Made by a program: the position numbers and the translations under genes | Assembly: GCA_016191555.1 (NCBI GenBank) | Contig: JACPVX010000019.1 | Span: 1-32,052 of the forward strand | Reading direction: 5' to 3' | From: Bacteroidota bacterium | Lineage (GTDB): Bacteria > Bacteroidota > Bacteroidia > Cytophagales > Cyclobacteriaceae | DNA length: 32,052 bases | Shown: positions 1 through 5,944 of the stretch, in pieces | How positions within the stretch are numbered: the first letter of the stretch is position 1 | Layout of the letters: each line of letters opens with the position of its first letter | The notes under the pieces: model-generated | Database searches by the model: none | What the model was told of the DNA's origin: nothing | Seen by the model: the letters and a program-made list of their open reading frames with translations, nothing else

Positions 1-187
1 ATAACACTGGATAACAGGTGATGACATCTTTATAGTCAGGGAAGGTGGGGCTGACATTGAAAACCCACACAATGCCCTCCAGCTCCTTCAGAATGCCGTC
101 ATCCTGGTGTCTGCGCTTGGACACGTCATTTCCATCCTTCCAAGCCCTTTCCGCCTCTCTGACGATGAAACCATTAACTTTTTTGGA
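1..187 (-). pseudogene. Open frame running off the left edge, no start codon; possible 5'-truncated gene
   Basis: On the minus strand one frame stays open from just after a TAG at 188-190 to the window edge, about 62 codons, with GC-rich third positions unlike the AT-rich genes that follow. It has no ATG near its 5' end. Its beginning coincides with a dispersed repeat (179-214), which suggests the original N-terminus was replaced at a recombination boundary. A second overlapping minus frame (88-288) starts with ATG but runs through the repeat and looks less protein-like. No family is recognised. It could equally be a chance open frame. Confidence 0.22.
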
Positions 188-214
188 CTAGTGGGAGAGA
201 TTAGTGAAATTTGA
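179..214 (+). repeat. Dispersed repeat, copy 1
   Basis: A run of six T followed by a GG-rich stretch and GAAATTTGAT. It is related to copies at 1587-1622 and 2178-2214, and like the 1587 copy it is preceded by CCATTAACTT. Downstream, CGCAAGTTTTGGGAGTA (249-265) matches sequence downstream of the third copy (2250-2270), so the similarity continues beyond the core. It lies just before a small gene and may mark a cassette or recombination boundary. Confidence 0.6.
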
Positions 215-302
215 TAAAGTAAAGGCTGGCCCATATATGTAAAATATGCGCAAGTTTTGGGAGTACACGCAGGTTTTAGGCTAAACATAGATATACCCTA
301 AT

Positions 303-332
303 GTTGGCAGCAAGCATATTTGACGACATGCA
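303..332 (+). repeat. Cassette-like boundary motif, copy A
   Basis: GTTGGCAGCAA (303-313) followed 19 nt from its first base by GACGACATGCA (322-332). The same two blocks with the same 19-nt offset appear at 858-887; about 20 of the 30 positions agree. Each copy sits directly before a small gene. The right end of an integron attC site (GTTRRRY) is the closest known analogue, but the match is loose. Confidence 0.5.
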
Positions 333-360
333 GAGACAAGACATATTCGGACGACTAGAA

Positions 361-789
361 ATGAATAAATTTTATTGGGGTGACGTGTTTAAAATTGTTC
401 CAATAGATCATGACATTTCAGTAGAGGAGATCAGGTTAAGTCTCATTGACAGAATATGTGAGAGTGAAAATTTAAAGGCACTTGGAAAAGGATGGACTCA
501 ATTAACCCTTCAGCAAGCGGAAGAGTTATTGACGAAAGCACTAACATTTGACTTAGCATACTCATCGTATGTCAAAGCGCCACCCGACAAAGTTGACTTC
601 TTTAAGAGTGAAATTTTAAAGGACTTTGATGACGAAATAATTTATTGCTACACAAATTGGTTTGGGAGCCCATGGGACAAAGAGAAAGGTGGAAGTTGGA
701 ATCCGCTGACAAAGAATACATTTGACATGGGGATTGTTTTTTTAACTAAGACGAAGTTGATGTTTGCATACTTTATAGGCGAGGACTAA
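361..789 (+). CDS. Hypothetical protein, accessory cassette gene
   Basis: A soluble protein of about 142 residues starting at MNKFYWGDVF and ending FAYFIGED. I do not recognise a family. The C-terminal third is rich in aromatic residues (CYTNWFGSPWDKEKG, then SWNPLTKNTFD) and looks like a compact alpha/beta fold; there is no signal peptide or membrane segment. The frame is open from an ATG at 301, but 301-332 coincides with a boundary motif also found before the next gene. I therefore prefer the ATG at 361, preceded by an A-rich stretch; 328 is a third option. GAC codons are frequent, as in the neighbouring accessory genes. Its setting beside an Imm26-like gene and an Abi-alpha gene suggests a defence or immunity cargo gene, but nothing in the protein shows this. 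Confidence 0.6.
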   Translation: MNKFYWGDVFKIVPIDHDISVEEIRLSLIDRICESENLKALGKGWTQLTLQQAEELLTKALTFDLAYSSYVKAPPDKVDFFKSEILKDFDDEIIYCYTNWFGSPWDKEKGGSWNPLTKNTFDMGIVFLTKTKLMFAYFIGED

Positions 790-795
790 ATATGC

Positions 796-867
796 CAGCT
801 GCTAACATCAGCTATAATACATGTAGGTATTTAAACGCATAGCTTTTATAGCTAGGCGTTAGTAGTA
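796..867 (+). repeat. attC-like imperfect palindrome between two small genes
   Basis: CTAAC at 802-806 pairs with GTTAG at 858-862, and AGCTATAA at 810-817 pairs with TTATAGCT at 846-853, leaving a loop of about 28 nt. The flanks (GCTG before, TAGT after) extend the outer stem through G:U pairs. The organisation of two short paired blocks separated by a few unpaired bases, with a GTTAG right end next to a gene, is like an integron attC site folded as single-stranded DNA. The 7-base R boxes do not fit the attC consensus exactly, and no integrase gene is visible. Confidence 0.45.
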
Positions 868-887
868 ATTACTCCGGACAACATGCA
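858..887 (+). repeat. Cassette-like boundary motif, copy B
   Basis: GTTAGTAGTAA (858-868) and GACAACATGCA (877-887). It matches the copy at 303-332 in sequence and spacing and lies 13 nt before the next start codon. It also forms the right arm of the palindrome at 796-867. Confidence 0.5.
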
Positions 888-900
888 CTACTAAGAACTA

Positions 901-1392
901 ATGATCAGACAAACATCCCCAGACAAGATAAGAGGTAAGTTGGTAAAGTACCGACTTGGTGACTGTTTGACGATTCAGCAGGGCAATCACTATATCGGAG
1001 CAATAGTGACTGGCAAATTCAATAAGTATTACAATTTGACTTTCATGGACTTTCAGACTAAGACCAAGCCAACAATTGGAGACTTTATTGACGGTAGACT
1101 TTTTGGGACAAGGTTTGGTTCATGGGAAGAATTGCAGTACGGTGTAGACCAAAGGATGGTACAATGTAAATACGTTGACAACGAACTTAAAATTGAAAAG
1201 ATTGGAATGATAAATTTGATCCCGAACTTTGTTTCTGCAGGGTATGCGTACTTGGACAACATAGCAGAGATTTTCAACTATTACGATCAGGAGATAAATG
1301 TTAGAATAGAAAAAAGTAAAGACGCGGAGAAATTTCCAGCCATTGCATTTGTTGGACGACATTTAATTGAAACTAAAAAGATTACTCAGTAG
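901..1392 (+). CDS. Imm26-like hypothetical protein
   Basis: A soluble 163-residue protein with no signal peptide. The N-terminal half (YRLGDCLTIQQGNHYIGAIV at about 18-37, then FGTRFGSW) has the beta-rich layout of the Immunity-protein-26 group: a G-D-x-hydrophobic strand opening, a glycine turn, and a later G-S-W. The remainder is charged and less characteristic. Imm26-like proteins are found near polymorphic toxins as antidotes; no toxin is visible here, so it may be a solitary immunity cargo gene. The start ATG at 901 follows a conserved boundary motif. The family assignment is from pattern memory and is uncertain; the reading frame itself is convincing. Confidence 0.55.
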   Translation: MIRQTSPDKIRGKLVKYRLGDCLTIQQGNHYIGAIVTGKFNKYYNLTFMDFQTKTKPTIGDFIDGRLFGTRFGSWEELQYGVDQRMVQCKYVDNELKIEKIGMINLIPNFVSAGYAYLDNIAEIFNYYDQEINVRIEKSKDAEKFPAIAFVGRHLIETKKITQ

Positions 1393-1470
1393 GTAGCAGC
1401 TGCCCCACTACCTCGGAAGTTGCCTTCTCTGGCACAATCTTCTAATCAGTAGAAGCATTGACTTGTGCCA
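1391..1470 (+). terminator. Two hairpins after the Imm26-like gene, possible terminator or boundary
   Basis: Immediately after the stop codon AGGTAG (1391-1396) pairs with CTACCT (1408-1413). Then TGGCACAA (1430-1437) pairs with TTGTGCCA (1463-1470), with an inner stem CTTCTA/TAGAAG (1439-1444 and 1450-1455). The long hairpin is strong but lacks a T-run, so it may be a recombination or RNA-processing structure rather than an intrinsic terminator. Confidence 0.4.
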
Positions 1471-1471
1471 C

Positions 1472-1496
1472 TAATCCTGTAAATCCTGATTCAGAC
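1472..1496 (+). repeat. Solo copy of the GxxExxY element end
   Basis: AATCCTGTAAATCCTGATT followed by CAGAC, in the same orientation as the right terminal repeat at 2052-2092 but lacking the middle. It is inverted relative to the left repeat at 1641-1680. It may be the scar of an earlier insertion or deletion of the element. Confidence 0.6.
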
Positions 1497-1560
1497 AGTG
1501 AGTAGTCTGCCAACACGAACCAATGACTATTGCGCTCCGTCTCCCAACTCACTCCCCCGA

Positions 1561-1588
1561 TTAACTATTAACCATTAACTTCTAACTT
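1561..1588 (+). repeat. Heptanucleotide repeat, 4 units
   Basis: Units TTAACTA, TTAACCA, TTAACTT and CTAACTT follow each other exactly in 7-base register, just upstream of the second dispersed repeat copy. The same heptamer pattern recurs before the chemoreceptor gene at 15061-15116. Confidence 0.55.
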
Positions 1589-1622
1589 TTTTGGAGGTGT
1601 GGCAGGGAAGAGCGAAATTTGA
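1587..1622 (+). repeat. Dispersed repeat, copy 2
   Basis: TTTTTTGGAGGTGTGGCAGG followed by GAAGAGCGAAATTTGAT. It is nearly identical to the copy at 2178-2214 and more diverged from 179-214. The GxxExxY element starts 19 bases after it. Confidence 0.7.
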
Positions 1623-1640
1623 TAAAGGCAAGTAAAATTT

Positions 1641-1680
1641 GTCTGAATCAGGATTCACAGGATTAAAGGATTAACAGGAT
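1641..1680 (+). repeat. Left terminal inverted repeat of the GxxExxY element
   Basis: Begins GTCTGAATCAGG and ends GGATTAACAGGAT. Its reverse complement matches the right repeat (2052-2092), with the outer 12 bases identical and the inner part built from related AATCCT/AGGATT blocks. The ATG of the gene (1679-1681) uses the last two bases of this repeat. Confidence 0.75.
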
Positions 1681-2053
1681 GCCTATAGATGAAATTACCT
1701 ATAAAATAAATGGTTGTGCCATGAAAGTGCACAACACACTAGGTAATGGTTTTCAAGAAATTATTTACCAGCGTTGCCTTGCTATTGAGTTAGAGAAAGC
1801 AGGTTTACAATTTATACGCGAGATGGATCAGGATATTTATTATGATGGCATTCTGGTGGGCACGCGCAGGGCAGATTTTGTGGTGGAAAATAACATAGTA
1901 GTTGAGTTGAAAGCGTTGATCAGTTTAGAAGAGGTGCATCTGGCGCAAGCAAAGAACTACTTGGTAGCGTATGATAAGCCCATAGGTTTGTTGATTAATT
2001 TTGGCGCAACAAGTCTACAGATTAAAAAGGTTTATAATCCGAAGTACCCATAA
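1679..2053 (+). CDS. GxxExxY family protein (PD-(D/E)XK nuclease-like)
   Basis: A 124-residue protein. It contains the family signature G-F-Q-E-I-I-Y at about 24-30 and a PD-(D/E)XK-like core, RADFVVENNIVVELKA at about 61-76, where the Asp and the E-x-K provide the expected metal-binding and catalytic residues. Full length for the family. Proteins of this kind (PDDEXK_3) are common in Bacteroidota and environmental genomes; their function is not settled. The start codon lies in the left inverted repeat and the stop codon TAA (2051-2053) lies at the edge of the right repeat. The gene therefore fills the repeat-bounded unit from end to end, which suggests it is the mobile or selfish content of that unit. 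No separate promoter or ribosome site is visible inside it. Confidence 0.85.
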   Translation: MPIDEITYKINGCAMKVHNTLGNGFQEIIYQRCLAIELEKAGLQFIREMDQDIYYDGILVGTRRADFVVENNIVVELKALISLEEVHLAQAKNYLVAYDKPIGLLINFGATSLQIKKVYNPKYP

Positions 2054-2092
2054 TCCTGTAAATCCTAAAATCCTGCAAATCCTGATTCAGAC
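2052..2092 (-). repeat. Right terminal inverted repeat of the GxxExxY element
   Basis: Starts within the TAA stop codon and ends CCTGATTCAGAC (2081-2092). It contains three ATCCT-type blocks in a row and is the inverted partner of 1641-1680. Confidence 0.75.
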
Positions 2093-2129
2093 AACCAACC
2101 CGCGGTAATATAAAAGAATTCCTGACTTT

Positions 2130-2184
2130 CTTGTCATGAAATCTCTACACGGTTTTGTAGAGATTTTACGACAAGACTTTTTTT
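2130..2184 (+). terminator. Strong hairpin followed by a T-run, likely intrinsic terminator
   Basis: CTTGTC (2130-2135) pairs with GACAAG (2170-2175), and AAATCTCTACA (2139-2149) pairs with TGTAGAGATTT (2156-2166) around a six-base loop. Only ATG/TAC are opposed in between (these can also pair imperfectly). A run of seven T follows at 2178-2184, as expected for a terminator reading rightwards after the GxxExxY gene. The T-run is also the start of dispersed repeat copy 3, so it may have a dual role. Confidence 0.6.
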
Positions 2185-2214
2185 GGAGGTGTGGGAGGGA
2201 AGAGCGAAATTTGA
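2178..2214 (+). repeat. Dispersed repeat, copy 3
   Basis: TTTTTTTGGAGGTGTGGGAG followed by GGAAGAGCGAAATTTGAT. One internal difference from copy 2 across the core. Similarity to the region after copy 1 continues at 2250-2270. Confidence 0.7.
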
Positions 2215-2327
2215 TTAGTCAAAGGACTAGCGGATATGACAGAAATAGGCGCAAGTTTTTTGGGAGTATGTGCAAAGTTTACAGTAAATAAGTCGCCTAC
2301 TCTAATGCTGAGCCTAATTGTAAAAGT

Positions 2328-2996
2328 ATGAGTGATTCAGTTGACAAATATGGCGTTGGGAAAGCTGCTGAAGTTGCAGCGGACTTCTTGCATTCAATTC
2401 TGACACAGCCGATTCAAGAGTTAAATGGTTTGGTGGCGGATAAGATTAAATTTTGGAGATTCAAGAATCAAGTTGACATCCTGCTTAAAGCAAAAAAGTA
2501 TCTTGAGAGTAAGGGAATTAACGCAAATAAAATTCCCCTTAAGTCAGTGTCAAACCTTTTAGAGTATGCTTCACTTGAAGAAGACGAAGACATGCAGGAT
2601 AAATGGGCAGCACTACTTGCGAATGCTGTTCGGGAGACAAAAGACTATGATTTAACTCACATATTTTCTCAAATTCTAAATCAACTTTCAGCTCAAGAAG
2701 TTGCTGTGCTTGATCATATGTTCAGTAGGTGTTTTTTCAAATCTGACAGAGACAGGCCATTTATTGAGAAGGGAGAAATAACTAGGCTAAGTTTTACAAC
2801 ATACTACGTGACATTGTTAATCTTTGACAATCTTTTACGTTTAAGGCTAATTGAAGAGGAACCACCGAAGATTAAATTTGAAAAGGACGAATTAACTTAT
2901 GACATGGATTTAACAGCGACCTCATTGACCCCTAGTACAAAAGTTAGGTTGTCAGAATTCGGAGTTGAATTTGTTAAACAATGTAGATTTAGATGA
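2328..2996 (+). CDS. DUF4393 / Abi-alpha family protein
   Basis: A soluble 222-residue protein. Several blocks typical of DUF4393 (Pfam Abi_alpha) are visible: KIKFWRFKNQVDILLKAKKY at about 40-59, then IPLKSVSNLLEYASLEEDED and MQDKWAALLANA, then a conserved I-L-x-x-L-S-x-x-E segment at about 117-126. The name comes from abortive-infection proteins, but most members are uncharacterised, so phage defence is a plausible role rather than a shown one. ATG at 2328 is the first start after the terminator and dispersed repeat, with no clear Shine-Dalgarno site. It stands alone, with its own non-coding flanks, in the accessory strip. Confidence 0.8.
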   Translation: MSDSVDKYGVGKAAEVAADFLHSILTQPIQELNGLVADKIKFWRFKNQVDILLKAKKYLESKGINANKIPLKSVSNLLEYASLEEDEDMQDKWAALLANAVRETKDYDLTHIFSQILNQLSAQEVAVLDHMFSRCFFKSDRDRPFIEKGEITRLSFTTYYVTLLIFDNLLRLRLIEEEPPKIKFEKDELTYDMDLTATSLTPSTKVRLSEFGVEFVKQCRFR

Positions 2997-3126
2997 TAAC
3001 TACCCCCAACAATAGCACGCTGAACATGGTGGGCTTTGTGGTTCATTAAAATTTGGTGCTTTTTATTTAGCTTGGTGCAGTGGGACAGGGTGTGGGAATA
3101 TAACCTGCCACCTAAGAAAGCCTCAC

Positions 3127-3137
3127 GTTGACTGCAA
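3127..3137 (+). repeat. Cassette-like boundary motif, copy C
   Basis: GTTGACTGCAA, 18 nt before the next start codon. It fits the pattern GTTRRYWGYAA shared with 303-313 and 858-868. The downstream ACATGCA block is absent here, so this copy is weaker evidence. Confidence 0.35.
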
Positions 3138-3154
3138 CGCATTAAGATAGACCT

Positions 3155-4342
3155 ATGAAAATACTGTTAATATTTGATAAGGACTTTCCGATCAATAAGA
3201 CTAGACTTTTTAAATTCCTAAGCGGAGTAACGACAGAGATTAAATTTGAGATATATAGTAAGGACTTTTCAATTGAAGACAGTGTCATTACAAAACCAGG
3301 GACATTCAACAAAATACATCCTGCGATAGATAAGATCGAGACATTTGACAGAGTTTTCTGTTTTACACAGAAGCAATACATTGATAACTACTTCATTCAC
3401 GAAGATAGACACTTATCAATTTTTTCCCTTTACGGTTGGAACTATCTGACCAATCTCTCAATCTCAAATGGAGTTATTTATTTGATTGTAGACTACATTT
3501 CGCTTGACATTAATCCTACAGATTTTAGACATCATGAAACCACTGGTTGTATTTACGATTTTCTTTGGGACAAGAGAGGAATTGACGATGGGATGAGGCA
3601 AGCACGATTTTGTTTAAACTGTTTGGAAAGAATATCCTCACATATTTCGGATGAGACTCAATTAAAAATATTTGAAGATTTGAAAGTATTAATGAATGAA
3701 CTTTCAAACGCCTCAAAGTGGAATACTGACATTCTAAACAAAATTGAAGAATCAACAGGGACTATTAAGAAACGCAAGACAAAATCACAGGATGGTGTCA
3801 ATATTGTAATTGCCTCACCTGGTGACACAGACATTGAGAGAAGACTCCTTCTTGACTCTCTTGAAAGAAAATTCAGAGTTGATAATCATGAAAAGCATTG
3901 TGGAAAAAGAATAATGGTAAATGGTTGGGAGGACCTAGCATCCCAAAACGGATATGCTCAAGATGTAATAAATAAAAAAATTATAGAGTCTTCTGACTTT
4001 GTCGTAGCAGTTTTCAAACATAAACTAGGTACGCCAACAAAGGACGTAAAAACTGGGGCAAAGAGAGCCGAATCAGGAACTAGTGAAGAGTTACTCCAAG
4101 CGTTGGACATTTCAAAAAGCAGTCATCCGATTGGCATGGCTTATTTCTTCTCGGCAGCACCAGTTATATCATTAGACGCACCCGACAAAGAAAAAATTGA
4201 GTCAGAGTGGAAAAGGTTGACTGAATTCAAAAAATCAATTCTGGACAAGGTGATTTATAAACCTTACACCGAACCGACAGATTTACTTTCGATCGTACTT
4301 AAAGACTTAGAAAAAAACATAATGGACTACATAGAGAAGTGA
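3155..4342 (+). CDS. Two-domain protein: unknown Cys/His N-terminal domain plus TIR-like (DUF4062-like) C-terminal domain
   Basis: 395 residues, soluble. From about residue 212 to 350 the sequence follows the TIR-like/DUF4062 pattern: strand VNIVIASPGDTDIERRLLLD, then GWED, an I-N-x-x-I-I-x-S-S-D-F-V-V-A-V-F segment, K-L-G-T-P-T, and SGTSEELLQAL. Such domains are used as nucleotide- or NAD-degrading, or signalling, effectors in bacterial immunity. The N-terminal 200 residues are not recognised. They contain HHETTGC at about 128-134 and a later C-L-N-C pair, a layout that could bind zinc and might act as a sensor or protease-like module. The arrangement of sensor followed by TIR-like effector, next to an Abi-alpha gene, fits a single-gene defence system. 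That role is inference; frame and C-terminal domain call are good. Confidence 0.7.
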   Translation: MKILLIFDKDFPINKTRLFKFLSGVTTEIKFEIYSKDFSIEDSVITKPGTFNKIHPAIDKIETFDRVFCFTQKQYIDNYFIHEDRHLSIFSLYGWNYLTNLSISNGVIYLIVDYISLDINPTDFRHHETTGCIYDFLWDKRGIDDGMRQARFCLNCLERISSHISDETQLKIFEDLKVLMNELSNASKWNTDILNKIEESTGTIKKRKTKSQDGVNIVIASPGDTDIERRLLLDSLERKFRVDNHEKHCGKRIMVNGWEDLASQNGYAQDVINKKIIESSDFVVAVFKHKLGTPTKDVKTGAKRAESGTSEELLQALDISKSSHPIGMAYFFSAAPVISLDAPDKEKIESEWKRLTEFKKSILDKVIYKPYTEPTDLLSIVLKDLEKNIMDYIEK

Positions 4343-4447
4343 ATGAACTGCGGCCAACAAAATGTATGTTCCATTGCTGTGTGCAGCGTAAATTTGTAGT
4401 TTGGGTTTCAAACAATGTTCGGATCACGGTGGACAGGTTCGGAGTAT

Positions 4448-4483
4448 TTGGGCAAATCAGTCGTTCCTCCTTCATTTGCCCAA
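4448..4483. repeat. Perfect 10-bp inverted repeat
   Basis: TTGGGCAAAT (4448-4457) and ATTTGCCCAA (4474-4483) with a 16-base loop. It has no T-run. It is the first of several palindromes in the 473-bp gap between the TIR-like gene and the convergent SRAP gene. Confidence 0.6.
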
Positions 4484-4519
4484 TGCTTGTCCTTAGTTTG
4501 CAACTGAGGACTTCCCGCT

Positions 4520-4549
4520 GTTCGACATGTTCCGCCGGGCATGTCGAAC
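4520..4549. repeat. Perfect 10-bp inverted repeat, REP-like
   Basis: GTTCGACATG (4520-4529) and CATGTCGAAC (4540-4549) around a ten-base GC-rich loop. The compact hairpin resembles a REP-type palindrome; no second copy is seen in the window. Confidence 0.6.
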
Positions 4550-4653
4550 GATAGATAATGCAGGTTTCCACCCTCCAACACTTTTCCGTTTACTACTAAG
4601 TACCCTACACTCTCTAGACCCTATACTTCTCTCCTTCACCAACTTTTTATCGA

Positions 4654-4735
4654 AGCCCTAGGGGCAGGGATTGCAGCGGCACCCCGCATCCCGATAGCTA
4701 TCGGGAGAGGAGTATAGCGGAAAGCCCGGCCGCCC
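4654..4735 (+). ncRNA. Flavo-1-like structured RNA candidate
   Basis: The blocks GGGATTGCAGCGGCA (4667-4681) and AGTATAGCGGAAAGCCCGG (4711-4729) flank a central hairpin formed by the palindrome CCCGATAGCTATCGGG (4690-4705). This order of two conserved strands around a variable hairpin is one I recall recurring in Bacteroidota intergenic regions and associate with the Flavo-1 RNA motif. The name is from memory and could be wrong. It sits between two convergent genes. A covariance-model search would settle the assignment. Confidence 0.4.
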
Positions 4736-4802
4736 CCCTTCGATAAGATCTCCGGGGGGCAAGCCACTCCCTCCGATAAATCTTCGGGGGGCGAGGCCCA
4801 AG
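4731..4802. repeat. Two related C-rich/G-rich hairpins
   Basis: Two similar modules follow each other, each a pyrimidine-rich block, then CGATAA, then a run of six G (about 4733-4760 and 4770-4794). Each can fold into a small hairpin. They lie immediately downstream of the SRAP gene on its strand and could act as transcription-end structures; no clean T-run accompanies them. Confidence 0.35.
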
Positions 4803-4815
4803 AAAAAACTCCCTC

Positions 4816-5544
4816 TCAAAACAACAGTCCACTCTCAACCTTCGCCATTACTTCGGGCACGTTGGTGGAATCTTTTTTGCTGGTGATTCTTTTGCTGATG
4901 GGGTGGGCATCCATCTTGGCGTTGTCGAGGGGTTGGCAAAGTGCTAACACATCGTCTTTCGTGAGCGTTGGATTCAGCCAGTCCTTTTCAAACTCCCTGG
5001 GCATGATCACCGGCATGCGCTTTTTCATGTTGTGTATTTCCGTCATCAGCGGGTTGGCGATGGTGGTGAGGATGGTATAGGTGTGCACGGTGGTGTCGTT
5101 GGCTTTGTCGTGCCAGGTGGAGTAGAGCCCGGCCGCACTAAATATCTTTTGGTCTTTGAGGTAGATGTAGTACGGTAGTTTTTCCTTGCCCTTGGAGTCG
5201 AGCCACTTCCATTCGTAAAAGCCCGTCATGGGTACGAGGCATCGCTTGCCATCTTTTAGCGAGTCGCGGAAGGAGGGCTTGTCGAACATTTCTTCGCTGA
5301 TGCAGTTGAGCGTTTGGTTGCGGATGATCAGCGACTGCTCGGGCTTGGTGTACCACGGAATGAGGCCCCAGCTGAAATAGCCGAATCCATCTTTGGTGAG
5401 CACCGGACTGAGCAGATGGTCGAACCCATTTTCGTGGTAGTGAGGCTCCGCGCGCCAGCGCTCGCTCCAAGCGGCATCGGTGGGAGCGCCATAGCGGGTT
5501 TGCAGTTCATCGGGTGTAAAGTTGTTGGACTTGTGATAGCACAT
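4816..5544 (-). CDS. SRAP domain protein, SOS response-associated (YedK/HMCES family)
   Basis: A 242-residue protein, full length for the family. The invariant Cys follows the initiator Met, which when exposed forms the thiazolidine cross-link with abasic sites in single-stranded DNA. Other active-site positions are visible: the R-N-Q-T-L-N segment (Asn76), G-F-Y-E-W (Glu111) and H-N-M-K-K-R-M-P (His171). It shields abasic sites at replication forks and can self-reverse the adduct. The start is fixed by the required MC N-terminus. It is a single gene on the minus strand between non-coding repeat-rich stretches, convergent with the accessory strip; no LexA-type box was recognised upstream. Confidence 0.93.
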   Translation of the reverse strand: MCYHKSNNFTPDELQTRYGAPTDAAWSERWRAEPHYHENGFDHLLSPVLTKDGFGYFSWGLIPWYTKPEQSLIIRNQTLNCISEEMFDKPSFRDSLKDGKRCLVPMTGFYEWKWLDSKGKEKLPYYIYLKDQKIFSAAGLYSTWHDKANDTTVHTYTILTTIANPLMTEIHNMKKRMPVIMPREFEKDWLNPTLTKDDVLALCQPLDNAKMDAHPISKRITSKKDSTNVPEVMAKVESGLLF

Positions 5545-5944
5545 AGAGGGGACGGTTATGGTTGGGGGTTACTCAAACTCGTTGCCTCTAAAACAGGCAC
5601 GAAAAGTAAATTTAACGAGGATGAAAATACAACACAAAGCCTACTTCGCGGTACAAGATTTCGCGCCACTCACAAAACTTTACAAAAAACTGTTGTGTCC
5701 CCCACGTCCCCGGTGTCCGACAAATAGGGCGGGGTGGTAGCAGGGCGCCCGGGTCGTAGCAGGGTGGTTTTCGTTAAATACAAACACTTCATTGTTTATA
5801 TATCGTTAAAACAGGCGCTTCCCGATAGCTATCGGACGCGTGTCCTCCGCTTGCCCTGCCAGAATCGTCAGGGACCTGATAGAATCGTCCTGACAGAATC
5901 GTCAGGAAAACCCTCTTTTTACGCGAATTCCGCATAAGCATTCT
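5545..5944. other. Gene-free 400 bp between the SRAP gene and the 21-bp array
   Basis: No convincing gene. It contains the palindrome CCGATAGCTATCGG (5822-5835), a hairpin CCTGAC/GTCAGG (5889-5894 and 5901-5906), three copies of AGAATCGTC between 5860 and 5905, and TCCTGACAGAAT (5888-5899), which is the exact inverse of ATTCTGTCAGGA (5940-5951) at the edge of the array. The last pair may delimit the array on this side. Confidence 0.5.

Larger units (their letters stand above)
1641..2092 (+). mobile_element. Mini-element: GxxExxY gene between terminal inverted repeats
   Basis: A unit of about 452 bp bounded by inverted repeats of about 40 bp, containing one gene and nothing else. No transposase is present and no obvious target-site duplication can be read at the ends. 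The ends consist of repeated ATCCTG/AATCCT blocks finishing in GATTCAGAC. Mobility is inferred from the structure and the nearby solo end at 1472-1496; mechanism and host range are unknown. Confidence 0.55.

Noticed and set aside
796..867. Classical integron
   Set aside because: No integrase gene is visible and the R-box bases depart from the attC consensus; only an attC-like structure is claimed.
5138..5727. Overlapping long frames opposite or beside the SRAP gene
   Set aside because: The SRAP frame carries all active-site residues; the others are shadows of its GC-rich codons.
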